A stretch of DNA of 10,068 nucleotides. Source: DASUBN01 sp035465695 (GTDB taxonomy: Bacteria; Pseudomonadota; Gammaproteobacteria; Natronospirales; REEB76). Within the stretch, counting starts at the first letter, position 1. Each line of letters opens with the position of its first letter. Of this stretch, positions 1 to 9,651 are shown piece after piece. The notes under the pieces were generated by a model. The model saw only the letters and a program-made list of their open reading frames with translations. It searched no databases and had not been told where the DNA came from. The stretch lies in NCBI GenBank assembly GCA_035465695.1, contig DATIVR010000102.1, positions 1 through 10,068 on the forward strand. The letters run 5' to 3'. The translations under genes were made by a program, and so were the position numbers.

Positions 1-1323
1 CTTCTCGGGATGCAGGTCGGCATACATGTCGACCTTCTCCAGCACCGCCACGTCCAGGAGGTTGCGCAGGCCGGACTGGTAATAGCTGTTGAGGAAGGCG
101 AACTCCAGCACCCGCTCGCTCTCGTTGCCGTGGATGTCCACATGCTTCTCCAGGAACACCTTGTCCTGGGTGAGGGTGCCGGTCTTGTCCGTGCACAGCA
201 CGTCCATGGCCCCGAAGTTCTGGATGGAGTTGAGGCGTTTGACGATGACCTTGCGGCGCGACATGACCATCGCGCCCTTGGCCAGGTTGCTGCTGAGGAT
301 CACCGGCAACATCTCGGGGGTGAGGCCCACGGCCACCGCCATGGCGAACAGCAGGCTCTCGCCCCACCCGTGCTTCAGCACGTTGATGAGGAGCACGATC
401 GGCACCATCACCGCCATGAACTTGATCATCAGCCAGACGAAGCGATGCACGCCCTTGTCGAAGCTGGTCTGCACCCGCTCCGTGCCCAGGGTGCTGGCCA
501 GGGAACCGAAGTAGGTGTTGGCGCCGGTCATCACCACCACGGCGATGGCGGTGCCGCTCACCACGTTGGTGCCCATGAAGCACAGGTTAGGCAGGTCCAG
601 CGGACTGCCCGAGGCCTGCGTCACGGCACCCGCGCTCTTCTCCACGGGCATGGATTCGCCGGTGAGCGCCGACTGGTTTATGAACAGGTCCTTGGCGGAG
701 AGCAGGCGCACGTCCGCGGGGATCATGTCACCGGCGGAGAGCTGCACCAGGTCGCCCGGCACCAGTTCATCGATAGGCACCTGTTTGCGCACCGCCTTGT
801 ACACGATGCGCGGCTCCTCCTCGCCGTCCTCGTCCGCACGATGCTTGTCTGCGTCGTCGTCCTCGACCTCCACTTCCTCGCGGCGCAGGGCCGTGGCGGT
901 GGTCTTCACCATGGCGCGCAGCTTCTCGGCGGCGTTGTTGGAGCGGGACTCCTGCACCCAGGACAGCACCACCGACAACACCACCATGAATCCGATGATC
1001 ATGGCGCCGTTGAGATCATCGGTCACCACCGAGACGACGGTGAGCACGATGAGCAGGATGTTCAGCGGGTTGGCGAGGCGGGTGAACAGCTCGTAGAAGA
1101 AGCCGTGCTTGACCTCGCGGGCAACGGTATTGGGACCGTATTCGGCCAGACGCTCCTCGGCCTCGGCCGTCACCAGGCCCTGGATGCTGGTCTTGAACTC
1201 GTCGAAGGTGTCGTCCGCCGCCATGCGGCTGACTTCCACCAGGCGCGCGGAGACGCGGGCACCCCGCTCGCCCTGGGCGTCAGCCTTGCCGTTCAGCAGT
1301 CTGCGCAATCTCTCGAATGCCAT
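1..1323 (-). CDS. mgtA: Magnesium-importing P-type ATPase (MgtA/MgtB family), N-terminal 441 residues, cut by window edge
   Basis: Inner-membrane P-type ATPase of subfamily IIIB, which imports Mg2+ using ATP. The reading frame stays open to base 1, so only the N-terminal 441 residues of a protein usually near 900 are present. Visible: first membrane pair about residues 87-125 (NPLNILLIVL; AMIIGFMVVL), actuator-domain loop LTGES at 220-224, third and fourth membrane segments about 300-345 with GLTPEMLP at 333-340, and the phosphorylation motif DKTGTLT at 379-385 with Asp379 as the phosphorylated residue. The flanks CFMGTNVVSGTA, IQNFGAMDVLCTDKTGTLTQ and YYQSGLRNLLD closely resemble Escherichia coli MgtA, from memory. 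The ATG at 1323 is the first possible start, because an in-frame TGA lies nine bases upstream; its ribosome site is weak (AGGGGAG is too far away). Residues 149-170 form an acidic insertion, 14 of 22 being Asp or Glu, that E. coli MgtA lacks. MgtA versus MgtB cannot be decided. Confidence 0.95.
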   Translation of the reverse strand, partial: MAFERLRRLLNGKADAQGERGARVSARLVEVSRMAADDTFDEFKTSIQGLVTAEAEERLAEYGPNTVAREVKHGFFYELFTRLANPLNILLIVLTVVSVVTDDLNGAMIIGFMVVLSVVLSWVQESRSNNAAEKLRAMVKTTATALRREEVEVEDDDADKHRADEDGEEEPRIVYKAVRKQVPIDELVPGDLVQLSAGDMIPADVRLLSAKDLFINQSALTGESMPVEKSAGAVTQASGSPLDLPNLCFMGTNVVSGTAIAVVVMTGANTYFGSLASTLGTERVQTSFDKGVHRFVWLMIKFMAVMVPIVLLINVLKHGWGESLLFAMAVAVGLTPEMLPVILSSNLAKGAMVMSRRKVIVKRLNSIQNFGAMDVLCTDKTGTLTQDKVFLEKHVDIHGNESERVLEFAFLNSYYQSGLRNLLDVAVLEKVDMYADLHPEK

Positions 1324-1544
1324 GCCCAGTTCTCACGAAGCTCCCCTGACAGGCGCTTCCCGGATGCTTCGGCGGCATCATTCGGCTATACGGGGATAGA
1401 CGGATCACACCGCGCTTGGACCTCCACATGGACGGACGCGCGCGGCTGAGGACGACTTCAGTCGCGCGGGACGCCGCGGCCGCGGCGGAGGGATGGTCTT
1501 AGCCAGCTACTGCCCACTTCATGGGGCCTCTCATGACCTGATTG
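1324..1544 (-). promoter_or_regulatory. Long 5' leader of the Mg2+ ATPase gene
   Basis: About 220 nt separate the predicted transcription start from the ATPase ATG. The leader holds a perfect 16-base palindrome, CGCCGCGGCCGCGGCG, at 1472-1487, which as RNA folds into a six-pair stem with a GGCC loop, and a smaller hairpin at 1453-1464 (CGAC-TTCA-GTCG on the plus strand). A mini-ORF at 1499-1534 would encode MRGPMKWAVAG; its internal ATG at 1520-1522 has GAGAGG four bases upstream. Enterobacterial mgtA leaders also carry a short ORF and Mg2+-responsive structures, but I see no sequence match to them or to the M-box riboswitch, and no U-tract after the hairpins. The leader role is inferred from length and position only. 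Confidence 0.35.
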
Positions 1545-1550
1545 GCGCGG

Positions 1551-1580
1551 ATGCTAGTCCCGGGGCCGCAGGACTGTCAA
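1551..1580 (-). promoter_or_regulatory. Sigma-70-type promoter for the Mg2+ ATPase gene
   Basis: Read on the minus strand, a consensus TTGACA (1575-1580) is followed after 18 bases by TAGCAT (1551-1556, four of six consensus bases). Transcription would start near 1544. It sits in the gap before the ATPase gene, and the -35 box overlaps the TGA stop of the broken gene upstream, so the intergenic space is used very tightly. A PhoP-type direct repeat is not apparent. Confidence 0.6.
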
Positions 1581-2046
1581 CGATTATTTGCCCATATTTG
1601 AGCATGGCTGTCCGCACAAAAGGATCGCTGACTCAGTGATGAAGATCCGTGGGTCGAAGCGACCAGGGCAGCGGCGCCTGCCTTGGCAGCCGCCTTCGAG
1701 TCCTTGTTCCGGGCCTTCAATTCGCGCTTGTTGGCTTTCACGTCCTGATCGATGGCCTTGTGCTCGGCCTTGATGTCAGCCTTGTCCTTGGCCATCTTCT
1801 TGTCATCGGCCTTGACGGCGGCACTGTTATGGTTCTTCACGTCCTTCCTCAGCTTGGCGTCCTTGTTCTCGTCCTTCTTGTCTTGTTCACCTCGGACTGC
1901 TTCTTGCCGATGTCCTTGTCGTTGTTTACGACGGCCTTGTTCAGCTTGGCCGCCTTGGCGGCGTCGGCGGACGGGGTGGTGGCGGCCTGCGCGGCGGTCA
2001 GCCCCAGGGCCAGGAGGGAACTCAACAGGATGGCAGCACGTTCCAT
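1577..2046 (-). pseudogene. Small exported Lys/Asp-rich, probably coiled-coil protein, split by a frameshift
   Basis: The ATG at 2046 has a strong ribosome site (AAGGGAG, five bases spacing) and begins a clear signal peptide: MER, a hydrophobic run AAILLSSLLALGLTAA, then AQA as likely signal peptidase I site, so a periplasmic or exported product. The frame continues 55 residues to SEVNK near 1882, then reads TRRTRTRTPS and stops at 1849. From 1882 the neighbouring frame resumes the same composition (DKKDENKDAKLRKDVKN, KADIKAEHKAIDQDVKA) and stays open to 1577. One extra G near 1882 would join the halves into about 156 residues. The body is alternating Lys/Asp/Glu/Ala with no aromatic residues, typical of a charged helix or coiled coil. 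The last 30 residues are Ser-rich with a Cys and unlike the rest, perhaps read past a lost stop. It follows metH by 47 bases. Function unknown; a sequencing error is a live alternative to a true pseudogene. Confidence 0.65.
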
Positions 2047-2093
2047 AAAGACTCCCTTTAGGGGATGACTTTATGACACGTTCGTGTAGAGAA

Positions 2094-5765
<3,672 letters not shown>

Positions 5766-5769
5766 GCGG

Positions 5770-6690
5770 TCAGGTCCCAAGGGCGCGCTCGCGGGTGGCG
5801 GCCGGCGGCGGCCGGATGCCCAGCAGGCGGCATATGGCGCGCGCCAGCTCGGGACGGTTCAGCGTGTAGAAGTGGAACTCCCGCACGCCCTCTTCCTGCA
5901 GCATGCGGCATTGTTCGCCGGCCACGTGCGCGGCCACCAGCTTGCGGGTCTCCGGGTCGTCGTCCACGCCATCGAAGAAGTCCGCCAACCAGGGTGGCAC
6001 ACTGGCGCCACACCGTGCGCTGAACTTCTTCACCTGGGCGAAGTTGGTGACCGGCAGGATGCCGGGGATGACCGGCAAGTCGATACGGTTGGCTGCCAGA
6101 CGGTCGCGGAAGCGCAGGAACACCTCGATGTCGAAGAAATATTGGGTGATGGCACGGGTGGCGCCCGCTTCCATCTTGCGCTTGAGGTTGTCCAGGTCCG
6201 CCTGCGGCGACGCCGCTTCCGGATGCACTTCCGGATGCGCCGCCACGCTGATCTCGAAGTCCGCCACCCGCTTCAGGCCCGCGACCAGATCGGCAGCGTG
6301 GGCATAGCCATCGGGGTGTGGCACGAAGTGACTCTCGCCGTCCGGCGCGTCGCCGCGCAAGGCCACGATGTGACGGATGCCCGCCTGCCAGTAACGCTCG
6401 GCGATGGCGCTGATCTCGGCGCGGCTGGCGCCGACACAGGTGAGGTGGGCGGCGGGACGCAGGCCCAGACGCCGCTGGATCGCCACCACGGTGTCATGGG
6501 TACGCTGGCGGGTGGTGCCTCCGGCGCCATAGGTGACGGATACGAAGCGCGGGTTCAGGGGCGCGAGACGCTCCAGGGCCTGCCAGAGCTTCTGCTCCAT
6601 CTCCGGCGTGCCCGGCGGGAAGAACTCGAACGACACTCCCGGTATCGCCGGGAAGGCGCGACGGTCCCAGGGGGTGGTGAGCGAGTTCAT
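5770..6690 (-). CDS. metF: 5,10-methylenetetrahydrofolate reductase MetF
   Basis: Cytosolic flavoprotein (FAD) that reduces 5,10-methylenetetrahydrofolate to 5-methyltetrahydrofolate, the methyl donor used by the MetH encoded just downstream. The 306-residue product has the family's usual length (about 296 in E. coli) and a single TIM-barrel domain. Visible motifs are SFEFFPP at 20-26 with catalytic Glu22, VSVTYGAGG at 50-58, ALRGD at 110-114 whose Asp114 corresponds to the FAD- and folate-contacting Asp120 of E. coli, TQYFFD at 182-187, and PGILPVTN at 209-216. The ATG at 6690 gives the expected N-terminus; GGAG lies 11 bases upstream, a rather long spacing. The TGA at 5770-5772 is four bases before the metH ATG, so the two are surely one transcript. 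Any transcript entering from upstream must pass the intrinsic terminator in the leader. Confidence 0.97.
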   Translation of the reverse strand: MNSLTTPWDRRAFPAIPGVSFEFFPPGTPEMEQKLWQALERLAPLNPRFVSVTYGAGGTTRQRTHDTVVAIQRRLGLRPAAHLTCVGASRAEISAIAERYWQAGIRHIVALRGDAPDGESHFVPHPDGYAHAADLVAGLKRVADFEISVAAHPEVHPEAASPQADLDNLKRKMEAGATRAITQYFFDIEVFLRFRDRLAANRIDLPVIPGILPVTNFAQVKKFSARCGASVPPWLADFFDGVDDDPETRKLVAAHVAGEQCRMLQEEGVREFHFYTLNRPELARAICRLLGIRPPPAATRERALGT

Positions 6691-6718
6691 CTATCCAGCG
6701 ACTCCGGATGCCCAAACG

Positions 6719-6768
6719 AAAAAACCTGCTCAGCTTGGGCCGTCTTGGGACGGGAGCTAGAGCAGGTT
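6719..6768 (-). terminator. Strong intrinsic terminator in the metF leader, possible attenuator
   Basis: Minus-strand RNA forms a long hairpin: AACCTGCTC (6760-6768) pairs with GAGCAGGTT (6723-6731), nine pairs; inside it AGCT (6755-6758) pairs with AGCT (6732-6735), and CCGTC (6749-6753) pairs with GACGG (6740-6744) around a CCAA loop. A six-base T tract follows at 6719-6724. There is no T tract on the other strand, so it acts in the minus direction. It lies 29 bases before the metF ATG and downstream of the predicted metF promoter. It may end read-through from kup-dedA, regulate metF by attenuation, or both. Confidence 0.8.
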
Positions 6769-6795
6769 CCGATAGGACATCCCGCTTTAGCTGCA

Positions 6796-6825
6796 TTTAT
6801 AGAGCGCCCGCAAGCTGAGTCTCAA
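6796..6825 (-). promoter_or_regulatory. Sigma-70-type promoter for metF-metH
   Basis: On the minus strand TTGAGA (6820-6825, five of six) and TATAAA (6796-6801, five of six) are separated by 18 bases. Transcription would begin near 6789, leaving a leader of about 100 nt before metF that includes the intrinsic terminator. There is no room for another full promoter between the terminator and the metF ATG, so this is the best candidate for the operon. I see no MetJ-type box array. Confidence 0.6.
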
Positions 6826-6868
6826 ATCGGCGCTATGGCGTAACTATCGGATATCCATGCCTATTCTG

Positions 6869-7495
6869 TCAATGGGGGGATCGGCCCAGGAGGCGCAGAT
6901 GCCGCCAGATCCACCAGGCGGCGGCCAGCAGGATGAGGACCACGATCACCGCGTCGAAACGGTGGAAATAGGTCCCCAAAGTGTCCCAATGTTCGCCCAG
7001 GCCCAGGCCGATCCAGGCCAGGGCGTAGCACCAGATCAGGGAACCCACGAAGGTGTAGGCGACGAACTTGAGGAGCGGCATGCGGGCGACACCCGCGGGA
7101 AAAGCGATGAAGGTACGCACCACCGGCAGCAGGCGGCCGATGAAGATGGTGATGTCGCCATGGCGCGTGAACCAGCGGTCCGCCATTTCCACGTCATGGG
7201 GTGCGATCAGCACGTAGCGGCCGTACTTCAACACCAGGGGGCGGCCACCCCAGAGACCCACGTAATACGCCACCAGCGAGCCCACCACGCAGCCTGTCGC
7301 ACCGGCCAGCGTGACGCCCCAGAGCGTGAGCTTGCCCTGGAAGACCAGGTAGCCGGCGAAGGGCATGATCAGTTCCGACGGCAGCGGCACGCAGGCGCTC
7401 TCGACTGCCATGAGCAGCACCACGCCGAGATAGCCGAGGGCGCTCAGGGTGCCGATGACGAACGCGGCCAGCGCGGCCAGGAGCTTGGCGAGCAT
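6869..7495 (-). CDS. DedA/VTT-family integral membrane protein
   Basis: Inner-membrane protein of the DedA family (SNARE-associated/VTT domain). Characterised members recycle undecaprenyl phosphate across the membrane or support proton-motive-force homeostasis and drug resistance; which of these this one does is not shown. The 208-residue length is typical. Family motifs are present: ESACVPLPSE at 32-41 (with Glu32 and Glu41, in the re-entrant loop), and GRLLPVVRTF followed by PAGVARM at 120-139, with conserved Arg121 and Arg127. Hydrophobic segments lie at about 8-30, 42-80, 140-165 and 182-198. The ATG at 7495 shares its A with the kup stop (TGATG), and AGGA sits nine bases upstream inside kup, so the gene is in the kup transcript and likely translationally coupled to it. 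The stop is 43 bases above the metF promoter. Confidence 0.93.
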   Translation of the reverse strand: MLAKLLAALAAFVIGTLSALGYLGVVLLMAVESACVPLPSELIMPFAGYLVFQGKLTLWGVTLAGATGCVVGSLVAYYVGLWGGRPLVLKYGRYVLIAPHDVEMADRWFTRHGDITIFIGRLLPVVRTFIAFPAGVARMPLLKFVAYTFVGSLIWCYALAWIGLGLGEHWDTLGTYFHRFDAVIVVLILLAAAWWIWRHLRLLGRSPH

Positions 7496-9462
7496 CAGTG
7501 ACGATCCTGACCGTGGCGGCCACGCCCGCGCAGCTCACCGAGCCTCAGGCGCAGGCCCAGTTCCACGGTGCGGTCCGGCGGTATCTGGTAGAAGTCCGTG
7601 GCGCGGATCGCATTGCGGGACATGAAGGCGAACAGCTTCTCGCGCCAGCCCATCATGGACGGCCAGTGCTTGGTGGAGACGAGGGTCTCGCGGCCGAGAT
7701 AATAGGTGACGGTCTCCGGGTCGATGGTGAGGCCGAAGTCCTTGGCCCGGCGGAAACATTGCGGGACGTTGGGGATCTGCATGAAGCCGTAATGCACGTT
7801 GACCCGATAGAAGCCGAGATCCAGCTTCTCCACCTCCAGGCGCTGGATGGGATGCACGAACGGCACGTCGTCCGTGTGCACGGTGAGCAGCACGATCTGC
7901 TCGTGCAGCACCTGGTTATGTTCCAGATGATGCTGCAGCATCGGCGGCGTGCCCAGGTTCGGGGCGGTCATGAAGATGGCGGTGCCGCGTACCCGCAACG
8001 GCTTGAGTTGGCGGATGTGCGCCAGGAACTCATCCAGAGGTTCGGTGGCGGCACGCAGCCGGTCGATGAGGTTGGCCCGGCCCGTGCTCCAGGTGGACAT
8101 GATGATGAAGCCGATGAGCCCCACCAGCAATGGGAACCAGCCGCCGTCGGCGATCTTGAAGACGTTGGCGCTGAAATACATCATGTCCACCACCAGGAAG
8201 CCGGCGGTGAGCGTCCCCACCAGCCACACGTTCCAGTGCCAGCGGTCACGTTCTAGGAAGAACATGAGGATGGTGGTGATGACCATGGTGGAGCTCACCG
8301 CCACGCCGTAGGCCGCCGCCAGGTTGTCGGACGTCTTGAAGCCCAGCACGATGCCGATGGTGCCGACCATCAGGATCCAGTTCATGGCGGGGATGTAGAT
8401 CTGCCCTTTCTCGTCCACCGAGGTCCGGATGATGGTGAGCCGCGGGCTCTGGCCGAACTGGATCGCCTGACCCATGAGCGAGAACGCGCCGGAGATGATG
8501 GCTTGGGAGGCGATGACGGTGGCGACCGTAGCCAGCGCGATGAGCGCATACAGGGTCCAGCCTGGCGGCGACAGGCTGTAGAACAGCTGCCCGGCCGGCT
8601 GCTCGGGATGGGCCAGGAGCATGGCGCCCTGACCGAAGTAATTCAGCACCAGCGCCGGCATCACGTACGCGAACCAGGCGAGCCGGATCGGAGCGCGGCC
8701 GAAATGACCGATGTCCGCGTACAAGGCCTCGGCGCCGGTCACGCACAGGAACACCGCGCCCAGCACCACGATGTCCGCGAACCCGTGGTGCACGATGAAT
8801 TCCAGGGCGTAGCCGGGATCGACCGCGGCCAGGACACCCGGATACATGACGATGCCACGCAGCCCCAAGAGCGCGATGACAGCGAACCACAGCGTCATGA
8901 TCGGGCCGAATACCATGCCCACGCGGCCTGTGCCGCCGCGCTGGAAGGCGAACAGCGCCACCAGCACCGCCACGGTTATGACGATGATGGTATGGCGCGA
9001 TATAGGATTGGCGCCAAGCTGCAGGCCTTCCACTGCGGAGAGTACCGAGATGGCCGGGGTGAGCATGCCGTCGCCGTACAGCAGTGCCGCACCGAATATG
9101 CCGAGGGCGATGAGGATCTGGGCGCGGCGGCTGCGTCCCCCGCGCCAGGGATCCAGCAGTGCCAGGAGCGCGAGGATGCCGCCCTCGCCCTTGTTGTCGG
9201 CGCGCAGCACGAACACCTGGTATTTGAAGCAGACGATGATGATGAGCGTCCACAGCACCAGCGAGAGCACGCCGAGCACTGCGTCATGGGTGGGGACGAG
9301 ACCGTTGTTGGCGGAGAAGGAACTGCTCAGGGCATACAGCGGGCTGGTACCGATGTCGCCGAACACCACGCCGAGCGCACCCAGGCTCAAGGCGTAGAGA
9401 CGCTTGCGGTCCATGGGACCGTCCACTGCGACACCGCGACGACTGGTGTGATGACTATGCAT
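7495..9462 (-). CDS. kup: Kup-family potassium uptake protein
   Basis: Inner-membrane K+ importer of the Kup/HAK/KT family, thought to work as a K+/H+ symporter. About 12 hydrophobic segments fill roughly the first 450 residues, followed by a soluble C-terminal domain. Signature segments: LGVVFGDIGTSPLYAL at 30-45, RADNKGEGGILAL at 87-99, YGDGMLTPAISVLSAVEGL at 129-147, and CVTGAEALYADIGHFGR in the middle. The ATG at 9462 gives 655 residues and a short His/Arg-rich lead before the first helix. Alternatives are GTG at 9498 (667 residues, better Shine-Dalgarno but inside a predicted hairpin) and ATG at 9414 (639 residues); the 9462 start has no clear ribosome site, so it is uncertain. After TVELGLRLRL, near where relatives usually end, there is an extra basic tail of about 14 residues (GELRGRGRHGQDRH) that reaches the dedA start. 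Confidence 0.95.
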   Translation of the reverse strand: MHSHHTSRRGVAVDGPMDRKRLYALSLGALGVVFGDIGTSPLYALSSSFSANNGLVPTHDAVLGVLSLVLWTLIIIVCFKYQVFVLRADNKGEGGILALLALLDPWRGGRSRRAQILIALGIFGAALLYGDGMLTPAISVLSAVEGLQLGANPISRHTIIVITVAVLVALFAFQRGGTGRVGMVFGPIMTLWFAVIALLGLRGIVMYPGVLAAVDPGYALEFIVHHGFADIVVLGAVFLCVTGAEALYADIGHFGRAPIRLAWFAYVMPALVLNYFGQGAMLLAHPEQPAGQLFYSLSPPGWTLYALIALATVATVIASQAIISGAFSLMGQAIQFGQSPRLTIIRTSVDEKGQIYIPAMNWILMVGTIGIVLGFKTSDNLAAAYGVAVSSTMVITTILMFFLERDRWHWNVWLVGTLTAGFLVVDMMYFSANVFKIADGGWFPLLVGLIGFIIMSTWSTGRANLIDRLRAATEPLDEFLAHIRQLKPLRVRGTAIFMTAPNLGTPPMLQHHLEHNQVLHEQIVLLTVHTDDVPFVHPIQRLEVEKLDLGFYRVNVHYGFMQIPNVPQCFRRAKDFGLTIDPETVTYYLGRETLVSTKHWPSMMGWREKLFAFMSRNAIRATDFYQIPPDRTVELGLRLRLGELRGRGRHGQDRH

Positions 9463-9483
9463 TAGGAGTCGTTCTTGCTTATG

Positions 9484-9530
9484 CGTGCCCCAAAGCACGA
9501 CCGGCCGGCCTCATGCGAGCGCCAGCCGGT
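9484..9530 (-). promoter_or_regulatory. Tandem hairpins in the kup leader
   Basis: Minus-strand RNA can form a large hairpin at 9500-9530: ten pairs between ACCGGCTGGC and GCCGGCCGGT (one G-U), topped after a bulged G by CUC-GCAU-GAG. It is followed at once by CGTGC/GCACG with a six-base loop at 9484-9499. No T tract follows, so this is not an intrinsic terminator. The upstream GTG candidate start of kup (9496-9498) lies within the second stem, and the ATG at 9462 is 21 bases past it. A role in mRNA stability or translation is inferred; no known riboswitch motif is recognised. Confidence 0.45.
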
Positions 9531-9602
9531 TACCGGTGAAAGTTTGGAATTAGCTCAATAGAATCAAGGGGTCACGTCTGCCCCAGGCTCTAGGGGCGCG
9601 AA

Positions 9603-9608
9603 ATTATA
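9603..9608 (-). promoter_or_regulatory. Candidate -10 box for kup
   Basis: A perfect TATAAT on the minus strand lies 43 bases after the lexA stop and about 140 bases before the kup ATG. The -35 position shows no good match and there is no TG extension, so it could need an activator or another sigma factor, or kup may instead be reached by read-through from lexA. Transcription would start near 9596. Confidence 0.45.
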
Positions 9609-9651
9609 CTCCAAACAGGAAACGTCGCCTTGATGTCCCTCTGTTAGGTCC

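Noticed and set aside
10..1449. A 479-codon open frame on the plus strand over the Mg2+ ATPase gene
   Set aside because: Same shadow effect: the minus strand encodes an unmistakable P-type ATPase with DKTGTLT and LTGES motifs.
2060..2093. Possible separate promoter for the small exported gene (CATAAA with a poor -35)
   Set aside because: The -35 has three of six matches and the -10 four of six, and most of the region is only a short gap after metH; read-through from metH is as likely.
6769..6850. Perfect seven-base inverted repeat CCGATAG / CTATCGG flanking the metF promoter
   Set aside because: The arms are 68 bases apart and the upstream arm is outside the predicted transcript. About one such pair is expected by chance in a region this size.
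6691..6868. Known SAM, SAH or cobalamin riboswitch before metF
   Set aside because: I looked for their conserved cores and found none; only the promoter and terminator can be supported.
9582..9599. GCCCC/GGGGC hairpin just after the kup -10 box
   Set aside because: Only five pairs with an eight-base loop and no T tract; not distinguishable from chance in GC-rich sequence.
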